A stretch of DNA of 64,000 nucleotides from Lophium mytilinum (Eukaryota; Ascomycota; Dothideomycetes; Mytilinidiales; Mytilinidiaceae). Below the pieces are notes generated by a model. That model worked only from the letters and a program-made list of their open reading frames with translations, made no database searches and had not been told where the DNA came from. The position numbers were made by a program, and so were the translations under genes. The stretch covers positions 248,001 to 312,000 of the forward strand of contig MU004193.1 in NCBI GenBank assembly GCA_010093605.1, in the 5' to 3' direction. This document shows, piece after piece, positions 56,695 through 64,000 of the stretch (its first letter is position 1; each line of letters opens with the position of its first letter).

Positions 56695-57585
56695 CTAGTT
56701 TGGCGCATCGGACATCGTCACATTCTCCGTCGCTCCCGTAGCTTCCATTAGTTCCATCCCCCCGGCAGCCGTATCCAGCATTCTTTTCACAATTTGCTTG
56801 ATCCTTCCATCCTGTTGTTCGGTATATGGCTTCGAGCCCCGCGTACTGCGGATTTTCTCGGCCAATTCACGCAACAAAAAGCGGCCGTCTTCATCGTGAC
56901 CGATTGCAGACCCGATATACTCAAAGAAATCTAAACAGATGTCGACGTTGTACGCCCATAGATCTCTCTTCGCCAAAACAACACAAAAAATAGATCCTAC
57001 TTCTCTCAACTCTTCCCACCAAATCTGGTGATCCAGGTCGTCAGAGAGAAGGTAAAGTTCGCACAACATAACGACTGAAGAGTAATCCGAGGTTCCAACA
57101 CCAAGTTGTTCTAGCTCCGTGCTAAAGAGCATTGCTTCTTGAAAGTCTTCTCTGAACTTCGCGTCGACGTTGTGATGGACACAGTGAAACAGTCGAGCGC
57201 AGACCTTTGCCCAGCGAATTCCGGCCTCTGACTTGGAAAGTTCGTACCCGTGATCGTCATCATCAACACTCAGCCATGCACCCTCGCGTATGCAATCAGC
57301 AACAACAGTAGATGCGCAGCGAAGCATCTCTTTCTCTATTGGCCTTGGAGGATGACTTATTACCGACTATACGTAGATGTCGCGGGCGAGTTGGTGGGCG
57401 TAGAAGGCGATGGTGTCTTCACTGACATCTTCCCAAAGCCGCGGGAGGATCGTGAAGAAGTCGCCAAGTCTCGCTGCAAGCTGGTACCCATCTTCATAGG
57501 ATCCACACACGCCGACTTTCAGCGGCTTGAGAGTGAATGGCACGGACCAAGGGTCGTAAGCATCGTCATTCTGACCGTCACCCAT
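56695..57585 (-). pseudogene. LC(D/E)LY-family paralog P4 with an in-frame stop
   Basis: From ATG 57585 one frame runs to 56695 with a single TAG at 57367-57369. It lies right after LARDIYV, a position where P1 reads LAREIYVHSR. Before it is LPRLWEDVSEDTIAFYAHQLARDIYV. After it come GIRWAKVCARLFHCVHHNVD, VVMLCELYLLSDD, WWEELREVGSIFCV, LDFFEYIGSAIGHDEDGR, and the family tail ATGATENVTM. A GT-AG intron over the stop would be only 37 nt and breaks the frame, so I call it a nonsense copy. Apart from the stop it is full length (296 codons). Family function unknown; all-helical, cytosolic by composition. Confidence 0.65.
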
Positions 57586-57839
57586 GATGGAAAGATGGGG
57601 ATGCATGAGTTTCAGGGCAAAGCGGCGGTTTATATGCTCCAAAATCGTCCCTGCAAGATGACATCTGCTTGTCGGCCATAGTATGTCCTAAAAACACAGT
57701 TTTCGGGGCAACACCAAGTTTGGGCGGCGGTAGGAACCCGACATGAAGTAGTTTCGCCAACTCTGCTCAGTCAGAGTGGTAAGGTCTGGAAAATGCGCAT
57801 ACACAATTATTTTTCTACACGATCATCAAAGAAGCGGCT

Positions 57840-57965
57840 CTGATTGTACGGCTAGCTTGGCAGAGCAAACATCGTTACGTTCTCCATCGCTGTAGAGACA
57901 TCCGCGGTATCCAAGTCTCCGGTTGATGCGTTCTGCACATACACCACCATATCAGACATTGTTCT
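57840..57965 (-). repeat. Duplicated family tail just beyond P3
   Basis: Immediately downstream of the P3 stop, about 92 nt further, a second diverged copy of its last 70 bases occurs. It encodes a DVSTAMENVTM-like tail, which is the family consensus ending. It is either a local duplication or the last scrap of a deleted sixth copy. Confidence 0.55.
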
Positions 57966-57967
57966 TG

Positions 57968-58753
57968 CTACATCGCAGCAGAGACTTCCGCAATATCCGC
58001 CCCCCCAGCTAATGCATTCTTCAAATTCATCACCAGCGCCGCGATTGCCAGAACCTGCTCGTCCGAATGCTTCAGCTTCCCTTGCAAATCTGGAAGTTGT
58101 TGGACAAGTTCACCCAGAATTTCCTCACCCGCTCTCTCGCGTCCCATCCTTACGCCCACCTCGTCAACCAAATATCTCAGCCATCTCAAGACCTCAGTGT
58201 CCATTTTTCTATATCTTTCCATCATGTTGAACGACGACCGGATCGCTTGTCGAATCTCCTGGAACCAGAGTCTCCGCTCTTCATCGTGATCCACAGCAAG
58301 CACGTAGAGCTCACATACCCATACGATGTCGCGAAACCACGGTACATGTTCCGCAATACCACCATTTGGGTAAACACGACCAGCGCGCTCCCTGTCCCCA
58401 AGGAAGTACTTCACCAACTCGTACAGTCCCACTGCGAAATCCGTGCTAAGAAGATGCTGATACAGACGACGCAGCAGACGAGCGCGCAGTTTCCACCTAC
58501 GGATATCAACAATCTTATTGTCAATACCCTTGGTGGACCACCAGATGATATCGAAGCCGATATCGAAAGCGCGCTTTTTGTCATTTGACTGTGTCTGGTC
58601 ACACTCAGTTTTTGGGTCCAGATCACAGGCCAGTATTCGGGCGAAGAAGGTGATCATGTCGTCAGTCACCTCGATATCAGCCCAGAGCTCCGGTAGTTTC
58701 AACATGTAGTGCGCGATGTGGTTGTTCTTCGAAACTTCAGTCCCGGACGTCAT
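57968..58753 (-). CDS. LC(D/E)LY-family paralog P3
   Basis: 261 residues, uninterrupted, ATG 58753. Family blocks in order: KLPELWADIEVTDDMITFFARILACDL (about 18-45), WKLRARLLRRLYQHL, ELVKYFLGDRE, DIVWVCELYVLAVDHDEERRLWFQEI with the hallmark CELY, then LRWLRYLVDEVGVRMGRERAGEEILGELVQQLPDL. The C-terminus EVSAAM stops early compared with P1 and P4, which carry E(D/N)V(S/T)M after it; a second tail copy lies just downstream. It is all helical with no signal peptide or membrane segment, and I recognise no named domain. It lies between P4 and P2 in the same orientation. Confidence 0.78.
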   Translation of the reverse strand: MTSGTEVSKNNHIAHYMLKLPELWADIEVTDDMITFFARILACDLDPKTECDQTQSNDKKRAFDIGFDIIWWSTKGIDNKIVDIRRWKLRARLLRRLYQHLLSTDFAVGLYELVKYFLGDRERAGRVYPNGGIAEHVPWFRDIVWVCELYVLAVDHDEERRLWFQEIRQAIRSSFNMMERYRKMDTEVLRWLRYLVDEVGVRMGRERAGEEILGELVQQLPDLQGKLKHSDEQVLAIAALVMNLKNALAGGADIAEVSAAM

Positions 58754-59239
58754 GGCGAACTAAAGATTTGATGTCAAGACAAGTGGGTGGCCAATATCGA
58801 GATGGAGGTCACTAGATATCAGACTGGGACAAATAGCTTGGGGCTTGATTACTATACATATTCACGGCAAGGACGAGCGACGAAGAGACAGGAATCAATT
58901 GCTAGTCAAAGCAAATCACCGCAAGAGGGACAAATAAGGTTAGTGCTTTACCAAACGTCTTTGCATTCTTACTTTCCATTGCTTGGGTGTTCTTATGGTT
59001 TCCGAAAGACCTGGGCGACATGCAAGATATGATGGGTGGGAATTTCAAATAGCATCTCCTAGATTATGATGTCAAGCAAGTAACGATGGATGTCAAACAG
59101 TCGCATACTTTTATGTCCCAGAATAGGCCTAGTACCTGCATTGGAATGGCATGTTTCTAGTTCCATCTATTCACAATTTCGCACTACCTCTGCCACTCTC
59201 TGCTTACACCTGACCCCTTGAGATACCCACATGGATGGA
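58754..59239. other. Intergenic between P3 and P2, no gene seen
   Basis: Promoter side of P3; no repeat or RNA gene seen. Confidence 0.4.
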
Positions 59240-60056
59240 CTAGATCGTCTCCCTACTAAAGTACAACTCGATTTCTTTCGCCTCAGTAATCTCCACTTGG
59301 CGACGAAGCTGGATGTTCTTGATGATTTGGATCAGATCCATGATCCTTTTACCCTGCGCATCTGAGGGAGACAGGAAGTAGTGCGCCTTATCTAGGTACT
59401 CCAGGAATTTGGCCAAGATCGTCATGCCCCCGTTTCGGCTCCCCAGTCGATCACCCAACTTATGAACAATGTATTCATACCAGCGCCTCGTCCTTGATTT
59501 CCTGGGCCGATGACATCCTTCTGTACAACAATGACCCGATTTTTGCCAGCATCAGCGACCATACGCGGCAGTCTTTATCGACGCTCTCGATAGAAAGATG
59601 ATAGGTATCGCACAGGAAGTGACCACGGATCGACATAGCTGCCTCTGTTCCATTGTAGCGCGAGAGTCTGGTAGTCAGGGTTGCTCGCATTCCACTCTTG
59701 AGATCTTGGTCCACATCCATATACAGGCTGTAAAGCAAAAGAGACATCAGCTTTGCCCATCGTTCTTCGTTTATTTCCTCGACTGAGGCGACGATCCTTT
59801 GCACAAGACTCTTTGCCACCACAATCAAATCATCTACTTCGAGGTCGTCGGTAAGATTTTCCGTAGAAACTAGTTCAAAGTAGTTCGCGAGGTCCCAGGC
59901 AAAGGATGAAATAGTCCCAGGTTGGACATCACTCCAAAGCTCGGGAAGGATTTTTGTGAAGAGTTCCCTCATTCGATTTTCATGCTCTTCGGGATTACTG
60001 CAATCTCCCAAGTAGTCGTCAAGAGAGATCGATGCAGAGTTCTCGGTAGTGAACAT
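59240..60056 (-). pseudogene. LC(D/E)LY-family paralog P2 with a frame change
   Basis: From ATG 60056 the frame shows KILPELWSDVQPGTISSFAWDLANYF, AKLMSLLLYSLYMDV and a variant hallmark HFLCDTYHLS, and stops at 59475 after KDEALV. The expected next block (WYEYIVHKLGDRLGSRNGGM, matching FEYLEYMFNEAGEKMG of P1) continues in the neighbouring frame to 59240. No intron fits at the junction near 59480, so a single frameshift or an assembly error is implied. The tail after FLEYLDKAHYF diverges from the family ending. Confidence 0.65.
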
Positions 60057-60226
60057 CTCGCCGTGCTGAAATTTCGGTTGCAGATATCAGGGTAGATATG
60101 AGGAAGCCAATCATCAGTCATCACAGGATCTTTATATGCGGGTCATGGTCGTTTGTGACACTGTTGACGTTTGCATTGCTACCGAATTCCAGCAACGCCT
60201 TTAGAGCAAGCCTGCCGTGTTTGGAG

Positions 60227-61015
60227 CTACATCGACACATCCTCCATCGCACCGGTAACTTCCGCAAGCTCCCATCTAGCTTGTATCCGTTGCTTCAGCA
60301 CCTCTATTCTACCTCTCTCTTTAGGAGAACATTCACGATGATCAGGTATAGCTCCCAAACAATCCACGATCTCTTCCAATCTAACTCGACCTTCTATGTC
60401 TTCTCCCATCTTCTCACCGGCTTCGTTGAACATGTATTCCAGGTATTCGAAGCAGTCGCCATGGTAACGATACTCATCGGGGTTGGCTAAGAATCTGCAC
60501 AGCGCGACGCAGGCATCTCCCACCTCTTCCAACCAGCCGTCACCTTCGTCATCGTCGGCATAGAGGTCGCATAGGATGACGATCAAGGCGAAACGAACGG
60601 TACGAGGTCCGCCTGACTCTAAGTTCTTCAAGAACTTGGCAACCGTTTGATAGATCTGACTCGTAAACGGGCCTTCGAGAGAATCATCCATGGCGATAAA
60701 CAGGTTGGCGTAGTCTTGGGCCAATTGCTTGTCAGCTTGGTGTGATGGGAAGCCTTCTTTGCCAGCATTGTTGAAAAGGCTGTGGCAGACGACTTCTGCG
60801 CTCGGCATCACTCTGGAATGTACATAGATCTCGCGGGCTAACAAATTGGCGTAGAACTTGACGGTCTCCTCAGAGGGTGAAGTCTTGGACCAAAGCTTAG
60901 AGACCAGCTTGAAGGTGTCTTTGAGACGGCTCTCTAGGGTGGTTATTGCACCACGCGTGGGCGGCGAGTATGATGGAATGAAACTTTGTGGTATGTAAGC
61001 GGTGCTGGTGACCAT
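60227..61015 (-). CDS. LC(D/E)LY-family paralog P1, intact
   Basis: 262 residues from ATG 61015, no intron. Blocks: LVSKLWSKTSPSEETVKFYANLLAREIYV (about 38-66), a DYANLFIAMDD helix, IYQTVAKFL, VILCDLYADDDEGDGWLEEVGDACVALCRF, DCFEYLEYMFNEAGEKMGEDIEGRVRLEEIV, and the tail AEVTGAMEDVSM. It is predicted all-helical and soluble, with acidic patches. P1 is the outermost copy, next to the AT-rich fossil, and the best template for the family. Unknown function; nothing in the sequence suggests an enzyme. Confidence 0.82.
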   Translation of the reverse strand: MVTSTAYIPQSFIPSYSPPTRGAITTLESRLKDTFKLVSKLWSKTSPSEETVKFYANLLAREIYVHSRVMPSAEVVCHSLFNNAGKEGFPSHQADKQLAQDYANLFIAMDDSLEGPFTSQIYQTVAKFLKNLESGGPRTVRFALIVILCDLYADDDEGDGWLEEVGDACVALCRFLANPDEYRYHGDCFEYLEYMFNEAGEKMGEDIEGRVRLEEIVDCLGAIPDHRECSPKERGRIEVLKQRIQARWELAEVTGAMEDVSM

Positions 61016-61419
61016 CGTGAGCAGGAAGAAGAGGGTCGGGGTGTCGAATCGGAAAGAGAATGGAGGCGCTCATAACTTATATTAACGTAAGGTAAACTCA
61101 TGTCAACGGATTGCTTACATTCCGCTTGCTCGTACAGTTTCAGAAGTAATAGCAAACAAGCAGAGTGGATTTGTGTTTTCTTTGTATTGAACCAACTCCG
61201 ATTATTAGGTTTCACGTGATCGATTCTTTCGGACTCTCTGTCCCAGATTTTCAATTTGCTGCAGCACTGTCGAATATCGGTGGCCGACTTTGAAACCAGA
61301 TCAATAAGATACAGTATTCCCTTCTTCTCCCAGGAACACGAGTTATTAGAATAAGGAACTAGAAAAACATCAGCAGCATGGCGAAGAAATGTAACTTTAT
61401 GCTCTTTAACGTCGCCTCG
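61016..61419. other. Promoter side of P1, transition into AT-rich DNA
   Basis: Balanced base composition ends abruptly near 61400-61420. No gene seen. Confidence 0.45.
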
Positions 61420-64000
61420 TGGAACTAGTAATAAATGTTAAAAGGAATACTAAGTTAATTAATTAACCTAGGTAGAGGGGGAATAGGGCTATCTATATAT
61501 CTAACCCTAAGCCTAATTTCTCTTATATTAGAATACTAGTTAGCCTAAGCTAACTACTTCTAATACTTCTATATAATAATATAAGAGAATATAAAGATAT
61601 CTAGATATAGCTAAGAAGCTTCTATAGATAAGAAACCCTATTCTATATCTCTATCTACCTAGTAATTCCCTTTAATAGTACGGCGTACAGCTAGCTATAT
61701 TACTTCCTCTTATAATATATTTACCTTCTAATAGTATACCTTCTTCTCTATAGAAAGATCTATATTCTTATCTTTAGCCTCTTAAATAACTACTCCCTCT
61801 ACCTTATTTTAAGCCTTCTAATATATAGTTTAAAATTTATATCTAGGTTTAGATAGTATAAAGAAGATTATTCTAATAGAATTCTTTTTAACTTCTAGGT
61901 ACTTATAGTAATAGAAAAACTCTATATTCTTTATAGTCTAAAATATCTAGCAGGATTCTATAAAAGAGTTAGAAGAAATAGAGATAGAATTATTAGTATT
62001 ATTAAGTATATATCTATAAAAATAGATATAGAAAAAAACTAGAATAGAAGATTAATATTCTCTTCTCTTCTAAATCCTCTTAATCTTAGTATAGAGAATA
62101 TATATAGGCCTTACTATTTTCTTAGAAACTAGAGATATATATTTTTCTAAGCTAGAAGTAAAGGTCTAAGAAGAATTAACTAAGTAGAAGAAGATAGTCT
62201 AGGTTCTAATACTAATATATCTAGTATAGGGAGGGGAATCTAGATAATAAGAACTAGAAGAAGGTAGAGAAGGTAGAGAAGAACTAGAAGTAGGGGAAGA
62301 TATAGAAGTAGAAGAGGTAGTAGAAAAAGAGTAAAAAGAAGCTCTAAAAAGAAATAGAAAAGAAAAGAAAAAAAATAAAACTTTAGAAATAATAATAAAA
62401 GATAAATTAGATTAAACTAGAACTAGAGTAGAAACCTTATCTTTAGAACTAGATTTCTTAGAAAGTTCTTATACTTCCCTTCTTCTAAAAGTATTAGGTC
62501 TAGTTTTAATCTTAGAAGAATCTAAAGAAAGAGTAGCTTTCTAAGAAGATAGAGCTTTAGATAATCTAGAAGTATTATAAGATTTATATTATATCTATCT
62601 TCTATTACTATAGGCCTAGAGATAGTTAAGAAGACTCTAATTATAGTTAGAAGTAGGCTTATAATTAGGTAAAATATTAAAAGGGAAAGAAAGAGCTAGT
62701 GCTAGAGGAGTTAATATAGCTATAGTAAAAAAGGTAGAAATAATTAGTATAGCTAGAGAGTTATCTAGAAGGTCTAGAAGGCTATTAGAAATAGTAGGGC
62801 TTAGAGAAGTAGGTAATAGTAGCGGAAAATTATCTAAAGTAGGCTAAGAAGAGAAGTAAAGAAACTCTTAAGGAGTCTATATTAGAGAGCTTAGTAGTAC
62901 TAATATTTTAGTATACTTTTTATTAAGATTAGTTAAAGATTAAAAGAGTTATAATTTTTTAAAAGTTAGAAAAATTTAACTTAGTAGTTTTAGGTGCTAA
63001 ATTTAGATTCTAGTGCGACTTTAAGAATTTAGAGAAGTAGAAATTATTAAGTAGTAGAAGTTCTAATATACCTAGCACTTAGTTATTAATAGATAGTATC
63101 TTAGTATACTTAGTAGAAATTTTCTTAATAAAAATTTATATATAGAAAATATAATTCTAAGACTAATTTTTAGTAGCTTAGTATAAATTATATAGAGAAG
63201 TTAAATATTACTCTAATTAGGCTAAGAATTTAAACATGCATAGCTAGAGTATTAACTTTCCCCCTTATCTAGAGAGAAAGTTTATTTAAGTCCTAGAGCT
63301 TATCTAAAGAGTAAGAAATAGTTCTTTAAAAGTGCCTTTATAAGACTATTAGCTACCTATTAGTTAGTTAGAATAAATTTAAGGTCTATAGTATTATTAG
63401 CAACTTTTTTCTAAATATAGTAGTATTAGATAGTAATATATTTTAACCTAGAGTAGAACTATAGGTTCTTTACTAGTGTAATAGCTTCTTAGTTATTACT
63501 ATAGATAATAGTAGCTGCTAGAACTTCTTCTATAGCTAGTAATTTTTAGAGAAGAGAGCGTAGCTATATAGCTTTCTTAGTAGCTTAAGTTTCTTTTATA
63601 TATTCTACTTTATATAAAGAGAGAGTAATAACGGTTTACTATTTAGATAACTAACTAATAACTCTACTTCTAATACTAAAAATATATCTAGCTATAGACT
63701 AATATATAGCTTAATTACCGGCCTAATTAGAATTAGTATATTTAATAAGTAGCTAAAGTAGTCCCTTATATATAAGCTTAAGGTTAAGAGTCCCCCTTAG
63801 ATAGTATATAATATATTTTATAGCTTTAATATATACTATAGTAGGGTTTATAAGGTATTAGCTATATATAAATACTAAAAATATAATATTAGATTAAGTT
63901 CTAAGTATAGTATATATAAGAAAGCTAATTACTTTTATATACTAGAATTAATTAGCTTCTAATATAGTATAGCCGTCTTTAGCTAGGTCTATATTACCGG
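61420..64000 (-). mobile_element. Fossil Ty1/Copia-like LTR retrotransposon, RIP-degraded, runs off the window
   Basis: About 2.6 kb of extreme AT bias, dominated by ta, tta and cta words, typical of repeat-induced point mutation. Translated on the minus strand, the segment around 63560-63720 still recalls a Copia RNase H block (ISW-SK--TV-LS--EAEY pattern), so pol appears to lie on the minus strand. The element is broken many times over (dozens of stops) and old. No LTR or target duplication can be placed, and it continues past the window edge. Confidence 0.72.

Noticed and set aside
57333-57369. 37-nt GT-AG intron that would remove the stop in P4
   Set aside because: Shorter than usual fungal introns, and it changes the frame away from the family blocks.
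1-64000. tRNA and rRNA genes
   Set aside because: Reading by eye found no cloverleaf-like or rRNA-like segment; a covariance-model scan would be needed to exclude a tRNA.

Overview
The window looks like nuclear DNA of a filamentous ascomycete (Pezizomycotina, most like a Dothideomycete). Coding genes carry short introns of about 45-65 nt with GTRNGN donors and CTRAC-type branch points. Conserved fungal families are present: PET191, a TGL1/YEH-type lipase, a Clr5-domain protein and a DUF7703-like membrane protein. The last 2.6 kb is an extremely AT-rich, RIP-like retroelement graveyard. Family names come from recognising motifs by eye; no searches were run.

Layout. 1.2-6.5 kb: one very large three-exon gene for a conserved helical protein of unknown function. 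8-11.3 kb: a divergent housekeeping pair, PET191 (COX assembly) and an acid/steryl-ester lipase. 11.9-16.3 kb: three same-strand genes for acidic, low-complexity proteins that share short UBA/UIM-like helical segments; the first is interrupted by an in-frame stop. 16.9-27.6 kb: an array of seven copies of one fungal family with an N-terminal LPRELRD-x-IY motif (F-box/2EXR-like). Four are on the minus strand and three on the plus strand. Two are decayed and one is split by a very young miniature LTR element. 28-30 kb: an F-box/ankyrin gene with a frame offset. 30.6-35 kb: a divergent pair, an MFS efflux transporter and a Clr5-domain protein. 35.5-38.5 kb: a broken 5' piece of a fatty-acid oxygenase (Ppo) gene and a gene split by a 744-bp foldback MITE with an 8-bp target duplication. 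39-44 kb: a DUF7703-like membrane protein and a secreted GH78-like alpha-L-rhamnosidase. 44-49.3 kb: two RING-like acidic proteins separated by two families of diverged tandem repeats (about 107 bp and 171 bp), then a kinase-like gene diverging from the second RING gene. 49.3-53.6 kb: gene-poor. 53.6-55.4 kb: an amino-acid permease. 55.8-61 kb: five tandem minus-strand copies of an unrecognised family marked by an LC(D/E)LY motif, at least three of them disrupted. 61.4-64 kb: a fossil Ty1/Copia-like element.

The main theme is an accessory region of birth and death. Two unrelated unknown families are expanded in tandem, with decay, transposon insertion and local repeats around them, between stable conserved genes. 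The expanded LPRELRD family (with a conserved phase-0 intron), the LC(D/E)LY family and the acidic UIM/UBA-like trio are the best candidates for undescribed biology. Every frame disruption in a host gene could also be an assembly error; raw reads would settle that.
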